From the NCBI GenBank assembly GCA_964393325.1, contig CAYMTE010000003.1, positions 1 to 64,000 on the forward strand: a stretch of DNA of 64,000 nt. The letters run 5' to 3'. Made by a program: the position numbers and the translations under genes. Shown here in pieces: positions 16,137-24,391 of this stretch (position 1 is the stretch's first letter; the number at the start of each line of letters is the position of its first letter). Below the pieces are notes generated by a model. The model worked only from the letters and a program-made list of their open reading frames with translations, did not search any database and was not told the DNA's origin. The stretch comes from JBAZWV01 sp964393325 (GTDB lineage: Bacteria; Patescibacteriota; Patescibacteriia; 2-12-FULL-60-25).

Positions 16137-16190
16137 AAAAAAACCGCGCCCATAGACCCAAAGCCGTATGGGCGTGGGTCTAGGGGGCGG
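16137..16190 (-). terminator. Intrinsic terminator
   Basis: CCGCGCCCATAGACCCA (16144-16160) pairs, with two mismatches, to TGGGTCTAGGGGGCGG (16175-16190); on the minus strand it is followed by seven Ts. It ends the gene at 16213-16653. Confidence 0.85.
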
Positions 16191-16212
16191 TGAAGAAGGG
16201 GCTATTCCGAGT

Positions 16213-16653
16213 TCACCTCGGAGGCGTGTCCTCGTACCGCTCATCGTCGTGAATGAAGAAGTTCACCGTCACCAGGTGGAGATCGAGCACTTCCTGGCCG
16301 TTCTTCTTGTACCGAAACGGGAATACGTAGCGCCTCGGGGCGCCTCGGACCTCGATGACGAGCGCAGGCAGGGTAATGCGCGGGAATTCGCGCACGTCTT
16401 CAGACGTTGCGGGTCGTACCGCGCTCGGGATACGAACGTCGAGCGGTGGGGCGATGAGCCGAGACTTCTCGACGTGAGAGCGGAGTCGTTGCAGGGCGAG
16501 CTCCTCGTCGACGCCTTGCTGTTTCGCGAACTCGAGAACAACTTCGTTGAAGTTTTTTTCCAATGGACGTCCTTTTGTGAAGGTTGTATGTAGTTCATGC
16601 CATACGTTTGAAGAAAAGTCAAGCGTCTTGTGCGTGTGGAATCTTGCGGACAT
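16213..16653 (-). CDS. Orphan soluble protein, 146 aa
   Basis: A basic, soluble protein with a helical first half (LEKNFNEVVLEFAKQQGVD) and a beta-rich second half (ALVIEVRGAPRRYVFPFRY). No family recognised. The start is uncertain: GAGG abuts the ATG at 16653. It carries its own strong terminator, in line with other orphan single-gene units in this window. Confidence 0.68.
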   Translation of the reverse strand: MSARFHTHKTLDFSSNVWHELHTTFTKGRPLEKNFNEVVLEFAKQQGVDEELALQRLRSHVEKSRLIAPPLDVRIPSAVRPATSEDVREFPRITLPALVIEVRGAPRRYVFPFRYKKNGQEVLDLHLVTVNFFIHDDERYEDTPPR

Positions 16654-16689
16654 CCTCGCATAAGGGTTTTCGTGTTAGGATTTTTTAGT

Positions 16690-17031
16690 ATGGAAAAAAT
16701 GAAATGGGAAAATGAGCACATGGATAGTGCTGAGATTACCGCACGAGCAGAACATATTTTTCGTGAAATTTTCCCAGAAAGCCAAGGATCGCTTGCGATG
16801 GGATATATGACATCAGATTACACGGACGGACAACGTCGATGGGTCGAAGCTCGTCTCATACAGGATCCGGATGATCCATCGTTTTTTACATTGAACGCGA
16901 ATATCGGCGACCCACTCGCGCTTATTGAATTAAAAGAAAAACTAAAAACAAAAGGACTCACGGTGAAGCGGTTAGTTGCGTATGATGCCGATAGTGCAAC
17001 TCAACGTGCCCTGAGGGCGGTAAGTGAATAG
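16690..17031 (+). CDS. Small hypothetical protein, 113 aa
   Basis: A soluble alpha/beta protein (MDSAEITARAEHIFREIFPES, WVEARLIQDPDDPSFF, LIELKEKLKTKGLTVKRLVAYD) of no family known to me. The pattern of strand-helix-strand at the C-terminus is protein-like and codon use matches neighbours. ATG at 16690 is preferred; 16699 is possible. Divergent from the preceding orphan gene. Confidence 0.65.
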   Translation: MEKMKWENEHMDSAEITARAEHIFREIFPESQGSLAMGYMTSDYTDGQRRWVEARLIQDPDDPSFFTLNANIGDPLALIELKEKLKTKGLTVKRLVAYDADSATQRALRAVSE

Positions 17032-17076
17032 TGCGCTTTAAATATCTGAAATACGTTCCGTAGGTTATGCTTCGTA

Positions 17077-17373
17077 TCAGCGTTTTAGTGCGATCAATAT
17101 CAAAATTCCAATGGATGCCATGGCGTTCAGTGATGACGAGATGATAAGCGGTGGAGTTTTTCGATGAACGCCGTACACAAACCAGATCATGCTGTTCAAC
17201 GCGATCAGAAAAAAAGAAAGGGGAGAGAGTCCGTCAGACGCGTGTCCGCTTAAGAGGGAAAACACTTGCGGGAAAAGCGCCACGGCCGAGATGCCGCTGT
17301 TGATTTCGGCTAAATAATCAATGAAGTGCGCATGTCTTCGATTCCTGAAGAGGCGTTGAAATTTGGAAAACAT
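17077..17373 (-). CDS. SemiSWEET / PQ-loop family transporter
   Basis: A 98-residue protein with three membrane helices in the SemiSWEET pattern: SAVALFPQVFSLL (the PQ motif in helix one), SDGLSPLSFFLIALNSMIWFVYG in helix two and LIISSSLNAMASIGILIL in helix three. Such proteins dimerise and let sugars cross the inner membrane by facilitated diffusion. Its start codon lies in the sequence repeated on both sides of the N gap; with the gap collapsed, it begins three bases after the glycosyltransferase stop and the two genes are translationally coupled. Confidence 0.87.
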   Translation of the reverse strand: MFSKFQRLFRNRRHAHFIDYLAEINSGISAVALFPQVFSLLSGHASDGLSPLSFFLIALNSMIWFVYGVHRKTPPLIISSSLNAMASIGILILIALKR

Positions 17374-17416
17374 ACGTCAGTTTTGCTGCTGCAGGGTCTT
17401 TTTGTATACCTGAATG
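17362..17416. repeat. 55-bp duplicate flanking the assembly gap, left copy
   Basis: Identical to 17517-17571. Carries the SemiSWEET start and, in the other copy, the glycosyltransferase stop. Interpreted as an unmerged contig overlap, not biology. Confidence 0.9.
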
Positions 17417-17516
17417 NNNNNNNNNNNNNNNNNNNNNNNNNNNNNNNNNNNNNNNNNNNNNNNNNNNNNNNNNNNNNNNNNNNNNNNNNNNNNNNNNNNN
17501 NNNNNNNNNNNNNNNN
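17417..17516. other. Assembly gap (100 Ns)
   Basis: Exactly 100 unknown bases, the standard placeholder length. Because both flanks carry the same 55 bases, the true sequence most likely has no gap and is 155 bases shorter here. Confidence 0.97.
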
Positions 17517-17571
17517 TTTGGAAAACATACGTCAGTTTTGCTGCTGCAGGGTCTTTTTGTATACCTGAATG
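17517..17571. repeat. 55-bp duplicate flanking the assembly gap, right copy
   Basis: Identical to 17362-17416; see the left copy. Confidence 0.9.
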
Positions 17572-18680
17572 AGGCGTTTCGCAATCACTTTTGAGCTAAA
17601 GCTCTTTGCGGTTTCTCGTGCGGCGAGCGCGAGACGGTGACGCTGATCTTTTGAGAGATGTAGCAGATATTCAATGGCTTTTCGTCCTTCCGATTGCGAA
17701 TGGACGAGAAATCCATTTTGTCCGTTTCGAATAATCTCGGGCGCGATGCCTACGGGATACGTTACGGGAATGAGACCTTGCGACATCCCCTCGATGAGAC
17801 TAAGCGAGAATCCCTCATAGCGAGAGGTAATGAGGAGAATACTTCCTGCCTTGTCAGCAAGGAAATCCGGTATATGTTCCTTTTGGATGTTCGCATGAAA
17901 CTGATGGTTGGGAATATGCGCATCGCACCACTCCACGAGCGCTTTATTCGTTGTAATGCCAATGGTATGTTTTGCCACCGTGGGAAAATGTTGATAGTAG
18001 TCAACCAGCCTATCGAGACCTTTGAGCTTTAAGGTAAACGTGTCGGCGCCGATTCGGCCGAGGAAGATAAGTGCGGGATGAGTGGAGACAGAGAGCGAAC
18101 GGTGCTTGAACCAATAGTCTTCGATGGCGTTTGGCACAACGTGGATATGGGTATCCGGGACGCCAACGTTCAACAGATCTTGTCGGACAATTTCGGAGGT
18201 GGCGATAACGGCGTCGCCACGACGTGCGACGAGTTTTTCGATTTCCGCGACGTCTTTGAGCGGGCGGCGCGTGCGAACGTTGAGTTCGCGAATGGCGCCT
18301 CCATCTTTGAGAGCGAGCCAAATAGTTCGTAACGCAGGCTCGAGATCTTTTGCGAGCGGAACGGCTTGCAGGAATCCCCAGGACGTCGAACCAAAATGAC
18401 TCACGACGGGAATAGGAAACGGCAACAGTGCGAGGGGCGTGTAGGTTGTTCCTTGGATGAGATCGTATTTCAGGATTTCGTCTTTGTGTTCGAGAAGCGA
18501 ATAGAAAAAGAGTACGTTACTAAACCCCTTGAGATGAGATGGCGCGTCGAGAAGTGGGTGTCGCGGATAGAAACTTTTGACGCGAACGCCTGCTTCGCGC
18601 AGACGACTGGCCATGAGGTCATTAATAAAATGCGCTCCTGTGCCGAGCTTTTTGTCATTATGGATGAACGCAATGTTCAT
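17532..18680 (-). CDS. Glycosyltransferase family 4-type protein
   Basis: A 382-residue GT-B fold glycosyltransferase. The N-terminal Rossmann half starts MNIAFIHNDKKLGTGAHFI; the donor-binding half has HVVPNAIEDYWF, ALIFLGRIGADTFTLKLKG and the nucleotide-sugar motif SRYEGFSLSLIEGM with its two glutamates, typical of GT4. It works at the cytoplasmic face on envelope or exported glycans. ATG at 18680 overlaps the previous gene's stop by four bases (ATGA) and it is followed by SemiSWEET, giving a three-gene operon. Acceptor and donor sugar are unknown. Confidence 0.9.
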   Translation of the reverse strand: MNIAFIHNDKKLGTGAHFINDLMASRLREAGVRVKSFYPRHPLLDAPSHLKGFSNVLFFYSLLEHKDEILKYDLIQGTTYTPLALLPFPIPVVSHFGSTSWGFLQAVPLAKDLEPALRTIWLALKDGGAIRELNVRTRRPLKDVAEIEKLVARRGDAVIATSEIVRQDLLNVGVPDTHIHVVPNAIEDYWFKHRSLSVSTHPALIFLGRIGADTFTLKLKGLDRLVDYYQHFPTVAKHTIGITTNKALVEWCDAHIPNHQFHANIQKEHIPDFLADKAGSILLITSRYEGFSLSLIEGMSQGLIPVTYPVGIAPEIIRNGQNGFLVHSQSEGRKAIEYLLHLSKDQRHRLALAARETAKSFSSKVIAKRLIQVYKKTLQQQN

Positions 18681-19249
18681 ACCGAGGAGACCGCTTTTGC
18701 AGCAAAACCAATAAGGAGTATTCCGAAGCCGTTGAGCACGAAAGAGAGTGGCAGGAAAAGGCGTTGGTCTATGTTCGCAAGCCCGAGTATCATGACGCCG
18801 ATTTCGTCGGGAAGGGGAGAGGCAATGATGACGGCGCCAAGGAGCGGCCAAAGCATCCTTGGAAGAATGGTGCTGAAGATTCGAATAACGCGTTTTGCAC
18901 GCGGGAGTTCAAAGAGATATTTCAGGTCTTGTGCCGTGTGATCGCGCACGAAGCGAAACAGGAGGAAGTCTCCGCACATGGCTCCGAGGCCTCCGAAGAA
19001 TGCGACCACCCATGGGGAATTTCCTTGTGCGAGTTCACCAAGAACGGCGATCGACGGAGCGGTTGTGAAGATCGACGTGAAGCATACGCCCGCGAGAAAA
19101 CTCGTCAGGTATTCGAGTTCGTGCAGATACCCGACGATTGTGTGCACGATGTTTGTTTTTACGATCAAGACGGCCAGGAAGATGCTGAATAAAAGGAGAA
19201 GCCCATCTTTGATCAATCTTGTCCGGTTCGTTGTTGCATGAGTACGCAT
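18677..19249 (-). CDS. Polytopic membrane protein, possibly VTT/DedA-like
   Basis: A 190-residue membrane protein with five hydrophobic segments. The part APSIAVLGELAQGNSPWVVAFFGGLGAMCGDFLLF followed by SPLPDEIGVMIL resembles the re-entrant loops of VTT/DedA family proteins, which move or flip lipid carriers, but the match is by eye only. It is the first gene of an operon with a glycosyltransferase and SemiSWEET, which would suit a role in lipid-linked sugar handling. Confidence 0.68.
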   Translation of the reverse strand: MRTHATTNRTRLIKDGLLLLFSIFLAVLIVKTNIVHTIVGYLHELEYLTSFLAGVCFTSIFTTAPSIAVLGELAQGNSPWVVAFFGGLGAMCGDFLLFRFVRDHTAQDLKYLFELPRAKRVIRIFSTILPRMLWPLLGAVIIASPLPDEIGVMILGLANIDQRLFLPLSFVLNGFGILLIGFAAKAVSSV

Positions 19250-19349
19250 TCCGTGTTTGATAGTACCGTGTGGATCGGTACGCGTCTATGCGATGCCTTG
19301 TTCGTTGTGCGGGTTTTATCGCGCTCTGATTGCGGTGTAGACGGTGAAT

Positions 19350-19358
19350 TGTTACAGT
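19350..19358 (+). promoter_or_regulatory. Extended -10 box of the 19367 gene
   Basis: TGTTACAGT: a TGn extension and TACAGT ending eight bases before the ATG, predicting a leaderless mRNA. Confidence 0.5.
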
Positions 19359-19366
19359 AAAAATAT

Positions 19367-19684
19367 ATGAAGCCATCCATTGTGAAATACGCGGTGTTCA
19401 ATGCAGCGGGAACGGCGGTCTATGTCGCGCTCGTAGCGACGTTCCTTTCGCACACTGCGCAGATTTTTGACGACGTTCCTCAAAAGACCGCGCTCATCCC
19501 GATGGCGATGCTGCTATTGCTTGTGCTTTCTGCGTCAGTGACGGGAGGCTTCGTTCTTGGTCGTCCGGTGCTGTGGTATCTTGATGGAAAAAAGAAGGAA
19601 GCGGTGACGCTGTTCATCGCGACGCTTGGCTGTGTGTTTCTCATCATGGTTGCCGTGTTCGTGTTTCTTGCGACACAAGGTTGA
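19367..19684 (+). CDS. Small membrane protein, unknown
   Basis: A 105-residue protein with three membrane helices (about 10-28, 42-65, 80-102) and the charged loop RPVLWYLDGKKKEA. No named family recognised. It starts eight bases after a -10-like box, with no Shine-Dalgarno site, and sits 21 nt before a NUDIX gene on the same strand, so the two may form one transcript. Confidence 0.75.
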   Translation: MKPSIVKYAVFNAAGTAVYVALVATFLSHTAQIFDDVPQKTALIPMAMLLLLVLSASVTGGFVLGRPVLWYLDGKKKEAVTLFIATLGCVFLIMVAVFVFLATQG

Positions 19685-19705
19685 AGAAGGACGAGCGTCA
19701 TATCT

Positions 19706-20149
19706 ATGACCGAACACGTGAAGCCAAAATTATTTGTCGCGACAAAAGCGTTTATTGTTCACGATGGAAAGATTCTGCTGTTGCGGGAATCTACTCACTA
19801 TCAAGACGGAACGCAGATCGGAAAATTCGATGTTCCTGGAGGTCGGGTGCAGCCGGGCGAGCGGTTTGATGAAGGGCTTATCCGCGAGATTCGCGAAGAG
19901 ACGGGGCTGACGGTTCGTGTTGGCAAGCCGTTTTTTGTGGGGGAATGGCGCCCGATCGTGAAAGGCGAGCCGTGGCAGATCGTGGGTATTTTTTTCGCCT
20001 GCGAAGCAGACACGGACGCTGTGGCTCTGAGTGAAGATCATGCGGAATATGTATGGGCGGAGCCGCGCGCGGTCGGGGAGCTTGAGATTATTCCTAATCT
20101 TCTTCCGGTGTTTGACGCGTGGTTGGCGGCAAACGCGGTGGGCGTGTGA
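19706..20149 (+). CDS. NUDIX hydrolase
   Basis: A 147-residue enzyme with an intact NUDIX box at residues 46-68: G5-x-E spacing from GGRVQPGERF through REIREETGL, containing the magnesium-binding REExxEE core. NUDIX enzymes split nucleoside diphosphates linked to another group; the substrate cannot be read from sequence. The long linker before the box, with DGTQIGKFDVPGG, and the usual C-terminal WAEPRAVGEL strand-helix are present. Closely follows a small membrane protein gene. Confidence 0.93.
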   Translation: MTEHVKPKLFVATKAFIVHDGKILLLRESTHYQDGTQIGKFDVPGGRVQPGERFDEGLIREIREETGLTVRVGKPFFVGEWRPIVKGEPWQIVGIFFACEADTDAVALSEDHAEYVWAEPRAVGELEIIPNLLPVFDAWLAANAVGV

Positions 20150-20219
20150 TGAAACGGGCGTAGCTGCGGATGTGGTCGTGCGGTCTATCTTTTAATGTAG
20201 GCTGTGATACTGTGGCTAC

Positions 20220-20699
20220 ATGAAAAACATCCCCGCACTCCTCCTGCTCGTGTCGCTTGTTGGCGCGGGTTGTACGGCGTTGCCTTCCGTGCGACCCGAA
20301 ACGGAACAGCCCTCGACAGACGTGAGAACGACGGAATTAGATTTGAGCAATCGCGGGCTGACGTCGATCCCGATGGATGTCTTTTCGCGAACGACGCTGA
20401 CAAAACTGGATCTGTCGAAGAATCGACTCACGCAGTCCCCGCCGTCGCAGATCGGCCAGCTGGAACAGCTCGAATATCTTGATCTGAGTGATAACGCATT
20501 GACGGGGTTGCCGGCGGAATTGGGGCGACTTTCTCATCTCAAGGTGCTTATCGTCTCGCGTAACGCGTTGACGGGGTTGCCACTGGAACTTGGAAATCTC
20601 ACGCAGCTACGTGTTCTCGATGTTTCCGGAAATTCGTATGCGGAGAAGGATCTGAACGAGATCGCGTCAAAACTTCCGCAGACAGAAATTCGTCGGTAA
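20220..20699 (+). CDS. Leucine-rich-repeat lipoprotein
   Basis: A 159-residue predicted lipoprotein. LVSLVGAGC at about residues 10-18 is a lipobox, so Cys18 should be lipid-linked after export. A Pro/Thr-rich spacer follows, then four to five leucine-rich repeats of 23 residues, each LxxLDLSxNxLTxLPxEIG. Such domains bind proteins; here it would sit on the outer face of the cytoplasmic membrane. A GATACT box with TGT in front ends eight bases before the ATG and no GGAGG is present, predicting a leaderless mRNA. Confidence 0.9.
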   Translation: MKNIPALLLLVSLVGAGCTALPSVRPETEQPSTDVRTTELDLSNRGLTSIPMDVFSRTTLTKLDLSKNRLTQSPPSQIGQLEQLEYLDLSDNALTGLPAELGRLSHLKVLIVSRNALTGLPLELGNLTQLRVLDVSGNSYAEKDLNEIASKLPQTEIRR

Positions 20700-20731
20700 C
20701 TCGGCATGCGTGATATCGTTTCCGAACGACT

Positions 20732-21631
20732 ATGTCGCGCGTCATTTCAAAGGGAGCGTACGATGATATCGTCGCACGTCTCACGGCACCTCAATCTGTT
20801 GGCCGTGTTCCATTTTCTGTTCGATTTCCAAGTTTAACGCCAGCGATATTGTTTACGCGGCGACTCGGAACATCCGTGCGACAGTTGTACCGACGTGATC
20901 TTGCATGTCGTATGTCGGAGACGCTATTGCCGCATCGGTTGTATCGTCATGCGTCATTGTTGATGCGAAAATTAGGAACGTCAGAGATGCGATTGCAACG
21001 GAATAAGGTGAAAAATCTTGAGGCGGCGATTTCACGAATCTCGGGCGTTGTCGTGTACCCAGGCGAGGTGTTTTCGCTGTGGACGTTGGTCGGCAAGCCT
21101 ACGCGACGCAAAGGATACGTGGACGGGATGCTGCTCTCGCGAGGACGGATAATCGAAGGATTGGGTGGAGGGCTATGCCAGCTTTCTAATTTGTTGCATT
21201 GGATGTTTCTGCACGGGCCGTTCGAGATCATCGAACGATATCATCATTCGCTTGACGTGTTTCCAGATTCCGGTCGCACGATTCCGTTTGGAAGCGGAGC
21301 AACGATTTTGTATAACTTCGTGGATCTCAAGGCACGAAATACGAGCGAGGCCCCGATTCAGATCCACCTTTGGATGACGGAACAAAAGTTATGCGGTGAG
21401 CTTCGTACAACGGATCCGCACCTCGATGCGTATCGCGTAAAAGAAACGGATCATTGTTTTGTTCACTGGAAGAACGGATGGTACCGGTACAACCGGTTGT
21501 GGCGCGTGAGTAATATGCGCAATCGGAAACGCGTGAGTCAGCTCGCGGTCACGAATTTCGCACCCGTTTTGTACGACGTCGACGAGGAAGCGCTACGCAG
21601 AAACGGCTCTCCCGTGGTTACGATTGCGTAA
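20732..21631 (+). CDS. VanW family protein
   Basis: A 299-residue protein with the VanW core: SRISGVVVYPGEVFSLW, GGGLCQLSNLLHWMFLHG near 145-162, and HHSLDVFPDSGRTIPFGSGAT. VanW-like domains occur in vancomycin-resistance clusters and in many envelope proteins; their biochemical role is not settled. No clear signal peptide is seen, so cytoplasmic location is likely, unlike many exported VanW proteins. Ends before a perfect 17-bp hairpin shared with a convergent gene. Confidence 0.9.
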   Translation: MSRVISKGAYDDIVARLTAPQSVGRVPFSVRFPSLTPAILFTRRLGTSVRQLYRRDLACRMSETLLPHRLYRHASLLMRKLGTSEMRLQRNKVKNLEAAISRISGVVVYPGEVFSLWTLVGKPTRRKGYVDGMLLSRGRIIEGLGGGLCQLSNLLHWMFLHGPFEIIERYHHSLDVFPDSGRTIPFGSGATILYNFVDLKARNTSEAPIQIHLWMTEQKLCGELRTTDPHLDAYRVKETDHCFVHWKNGWYRYNRLWRVSNMRNRKRVSQLAVTNFAPVLYDVDEEALRRNGSPVVTIA

Positions 21632-21640
21632 ACATAAAAA

Positions 21641-21679
21641 CACACCCACATAGCGAACGCGTTTCGCTATGTGGGTGTG
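21641..21679 (-). terminator. Perfect 17-bp terminator between convergent genes
   Basis: 21641-21657 pairs fully with 21663-21679 around CGCGT. On the minus strand it is followed by TTTTTATG, so it chiefly ends the 21685 gene and can also stop vanW transcripts. Confidence 0.85.
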
Positions 21680-21684
21680 GCTCG

Positions 21685-22083
21685 TTAGGAGGGGTGTCGC
21701 CGAATTCGGTGTGATGGGCGCGGCGCGGGTCGAGCCTCTTCTTCCGCAAGCGCCTCGTCGATCTCTGGATCCCGTGTGACGTGTTGCCGTGGGGGTGTTT
21801 CTGCCCGCGCCTTGTCCAACGCGACGCGTAGTCGTCGATTGAAGTCTTCGCCGAGGGCCTCGTCGGCGATGAGGAGTTTGATCGCATCGTTTTCGATTTC
21901 AGCGATGCGACGCCGTTCAGCGAGGATTTGTAGGCGATGCTTGTATCGTATCCCCTCTATTTTTTGATGGTGACGCAGCACGAGGATCCGATTGAGGAAT
22001 GCGGCGATGCTGCCACCAAAGACCAGAAAGAAGAAGAAAATCTCGATGAAATGGTTGCCAATAAAATCCAGAATATCCTTCAT
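21685..22083 (-). CDS. Single-pass membrane protein with coiled coil, unknown
   Basis: A 132-residue protein: membrane helix at residues 8-32 (HFIEIFFFFLVFGGSIAAFL), then a long charged helical/coiled-coil stretch (IEGIRYKHRLQILAERRRIAEIENDAIK) and an acidic, proline-rich end. Probably N-out with a cytoplasmic tail. No family. AGGAG lies six bases before the ATG at 22083, making this start certain over the upstream one. Single gene with a strong terminator. Confidence 0.78.
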   Translation of the reverse strand: MKDILDFIGNHFIEIFFFFLVFGGSIAAFLNRILVLRHHQKIEGIRYKHRLQILAERRRIAEIENDAIKLLIADEALGEDFNRRLRVALDKARAETPPRQHVTRDPEIDEALAEEEARPAPRPSHRIRRHPS

Positions 22084-22167
22084 GAAATCTCCTGAGGCTG
22101 TACGTTTCTGGTCGAGTATACGCAAAGAAAAGAACGAATATCTAAATACAGGATTTTAGATCGTTTG

Positions 22168-23280
22168 TCAAGACTGGTGCGCGCTGCCGATCGCGTCACG
22201 GATGGAGGAGAATCCATCTCGCGTAAGAAGTCGTACAAGTCCGCGGTTGATCTCACCGATAAGTTGCGGTCCTTCAAAGATCATTCCGGTGATGAGTTGT
22301 ACGAGTGATGCGCCTTGGCGAATTTTTTCGTACGCATCTTCGGCGGAGAAGATGCCTCCGCATCCAATGATGACGTAACGCGTTCCTGCTGTTCGATAGA
22401 GATGTGCGATGAGCGCGTTCGAGCAGGCGAACGTCGCCTTTCCGCTCACACCACCGCATCTTGCCTGTTGAATCTCGTCGGGTTGAATTTCTGGACGCGT
22501 GTACGTTTTGGTGAGGTTTGCGATGACGAATCCGTGTACGCGATGCCTGTCTGCAATCGCAACAAGCGCATCAAGCTGTTCCGTGGTGCTGTCGGCCGGG
22601 ACTTTGAGAAAAATCGGTTTGTTCGTCGGAATAGTATCTATCTCGGTGAGGAGAAGATCGAGAGATGTTGGATCGGTAAATGGTTCACCGCCAAAGGCAT
22701 TCGGGCAGCTGATGTTGATCGTGGCGTAATCTCCAATGCCTTCGAACGCGCGGAACGCTTTTGCATAATCCGCGATGCCGTCGCGAATCTGAATCGTCGA
22801 AGGCGAATTGGTTTTTGCAACGCTGATGCCCACAGGAAAAGCGAATGTTTTTCCGCGGAGTCGTGAGGCGATCGCATCACATCCCTCATTTTTGAGACCG
22901 TAATATACGAGAAGTCCGTTGGATTTTGGCAGACGCCAGAGGCGTGGGCGTGCATTGCCGGCACACGGTTCGCCGGTGATGGATCCGACTTCTTCAAAAC
23001 CAAAGCCAACGGTCGGAAGAATGTTGAGAAGTCGTGCGTCTTTGTCGAACCCCGCGGCAAGTCCAACGGGATTTGCGAAGGACATTCCAAGGATAGTTTG
23101 CGTGAGAGCGGGGTGCGCGTAGTGAAACGCGGTCGAGGAAAACCAACGCGTGAGGGCATGTCTCCCTAGCCATTCACCGAACGCGCACATGCGGTCATGA
23201 ACGTCTTCCGGGTCTTGTCGAAATAAAAACGGTTTCACAATACTTCGATAGCCGTGTCGAAGGATTGTTGTGCCAAACAT
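22168..23280 (-). CDS. pyrD: Dihydroorotate dehydrogenase, class 2-like
   Basis: A 370-residue flavoenzyme that oxidises dihydroorotate to orotate in pyrimidine synthesis. It has the N-terminal helical extension of class 2 enzymes (FLFRQDPEDVHDRM) that sits on the membrane and binds quinone, then NPVGLAAGFDKDARLLN, GFGFEEVGSIT and FMN-binding elements such as YVIIGCGGIFSAEDAYE. The catalytic position, serine in ordinary class 2 enzymes, is cysteine here (ISCPN, Cys192), as in class 1. No other pyrimidine gene is adjacent. Start has no Shine-Dalgarno site. Confidence 0.93.
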   Translation of the reverse strand: MFGTTILRHGYRSIVKPFLFRQDPEDVHDRMCAFGEWLGRHALTRWFSSTAFHYAHPALTQTILGMSFANPVGLAAGFDKDARLLNILPTVGFGFEEVGSITGEPCAGNARPRLWRLPKSNGLLVYYGLKNEGCDAIASRLRGKTFAFPVGISVAKTNSPSTIQIRDGIADYAKAFRAFEGIGDYATINISCPNAFGGEPFTDPTSLDLLLTEIDTIPTNKPIFLKVPADSTTEQLDALVAIADRHRVHGFVIANLTKTYTRPEIQPDEIQQARCGGVSGKATFACSNALIAHLYRTAGTRYVIIGCGGIFSAEDAYEKIRQGASLVQLITGMIFEGPQLIGEINRGLVRLLTRDGFSSIRDAIGSAHQS

Positions 23281-23346
23281 ATGCGATCACGCTACTCGTC
23301 CTTGTGTGTGTTGTCTAGGGTGCGCGACGGTGTTCAGGCGACGACG

Positions 23347-23598
23347 TTAGCGGTGCGTACATCCGGCCCAGCAGCAGGGGCGGCGCATGCCGCCATACAT
23401 TTTTGATCGCGCTTTTTCGATGCGAATAGCTCTCGTTTCGGCTTTTTTGGCGTCTTGAACCCAGCAGATCCACTCGTTGCGTGCGAGCGGCGTAATGTCC
23501 TCCCAGATCGTGAGGAGTTTTGGATCGGACGCCAACGCGGCGCGAAGATCCGTGGGCAATCGATGAACCGTACCCGATGAGATTCGTTGTGCTGACAT
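23347..23598 (-). CDS. YdeI/OmpD-associated-like small protein
   Basis: An 83-residue soluble protein with the pattern PTDLRAALASDPKLLTIWEDITPLARNEWICWV followed by AKKAETRAIRIEKA, which fits the C-terminal domain of YdeI/OmdA-type proteins (conserved W-I/V-x-x-A-K-x-x-E-T-R). It adds a basic, cysteine-containing tail (RRPCCWAGCTHR). Role in the family is poorly known. ATG at 23598 gives the family length; the longer frames upstream are not needed. Confidence 0.82.
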   Translation of the reverse strand: MSAQRISSGTVHRLPTDLRAALASDPKLLTIWEDITPLARNEWICWVQDAKKAETRAIRIEKARSKMYGGMRRPCCWAGCTHR

Positions 23599-23641
23599 GA
23601 GTTGAGTGTACCAGAATATAAAGGGTGGGAAAGTCACCGCA

Positions 23642-23650
23642 TGTTACACT
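23642..23650 (+). promoter_or_regulatory. Extended -10 box of the 23660 gene
   Basis: TGTTACACT ending nine bases before the ATG; predicts transcription starting within about three bases of the start codon. Confidence 0.5.
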
Positions 23651-23659
23651 GTGGCTGCT

Positions 23660-24349
23660 ATGGCGAGTTTTCGTATGCATCTTTCGTTTGGCATCGCACT
23701 CGGCGTGCTAAGTAGTGTTGCGCTGGCGGGCGTTGCCTTTGCGCCGGAGGCATGGAGTGTGTACATCCTTATTGCGCTTTCTGTCGTTGTCGGCGCGATT
23801 GCGCCGGATATTGATAGCGATTCCGGCGTGCCGTTTCATATCACGTTTGCATCACTCTCGTTTGTCGCCGCCGGCCTTGTTGCAATCGCCGTGTATCGAA
23901 CGGATGCATCGAATAGGCTCGCGCTTGTCGGCTATCCCGTACTCGCGCTCTTGACGATGTGGGGGATTGTCGGTGCGATTTTTAAAAAATTCACGCGTCA
24001 TCGCGGGATGGTGCATTCGATTCCCGCAGCGCTTCTTGCGGGACTTCTCGTTTTTTCACTTGCGCGGATCGGACGGTTTGAAGATTGGGACGCGTTTGTG
24101 CTCGGCGTGGCATTTTGCGCTGGGTATCTGCTGCATTTGGTTCTCGATGAGATCTATGCCGCAGTGAATGCACACGGCACGCTGTTTGTACCGAATAAGG
24201 CTCTGGGGAGTGCGCTAAAATTTTCCTCGCAGAATCGGTTGATTACCGTTCTGACGTATGCCGCGTGTGGCGTGCTACTCGTACAGAATCAAGACGTTGT
24301 TCTCCGTTGCGTAACACAGGCGTGTCAACTGTTTGGCGCGACCTGTTGA
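23660..24349 (+). CDS. YdjM-like membrane-bound metal-dependent hydrolase family protein
   Basis: A 229-residue membrane protein with six or so hydrophobic segments and the conserved histidines and acids of this family: MHLSFG at the N-terminus, IAPDIDSDSG, FTRHRGMVHSIPAA and GYLLHLVLDEIY. These residues probably bind a metal at the membrane surface. Family members (LexA-regulated YdjM in E. coli) have no proven substrate. The start follows a -10 box by nine bases. The gene is followed by msrA on the same strand. Confidence 0.88.
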   Translation: MASFRMHLSFGIALGVLSSVALAGVAFAPEAWSVYILIALSVVVGAIAPDIDSDSGVPFHITFASLSFVAAGLVAIAVYRTDASNRLALVGYPVLALLTMWGIVGAIFKKFTRHRGMVHSIPAALLAGLLVFSLARIGRFEDWDAFVLGVAFCAGYLLHLVLDEIYAAVNAHGTLFVPNKALGSALKFSSQNRLITVLTYAACGVLLVQNQDVVLRCVTQACQLFGATC

Positions 24350-24373
24350 TGTCGTGAGCACGCGTTGCGTCCG

Positions 24374-24382
24374 TGCTACACT
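24374..24382 (+). promoter_or_regulatory. Extended -10 box of msrA
   Basis: TGCTACACT ending nine bases before the msrA ATG, no Shine-Dalgarno site. Confidence 0.5.
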
Positions 24383-24391
24383 TTTTTCCAT

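Noticed and set aside
17310..17584. Frames running through the N gap
   Set aside because: Artefacts of the placeholder and the duplicated contig ends.
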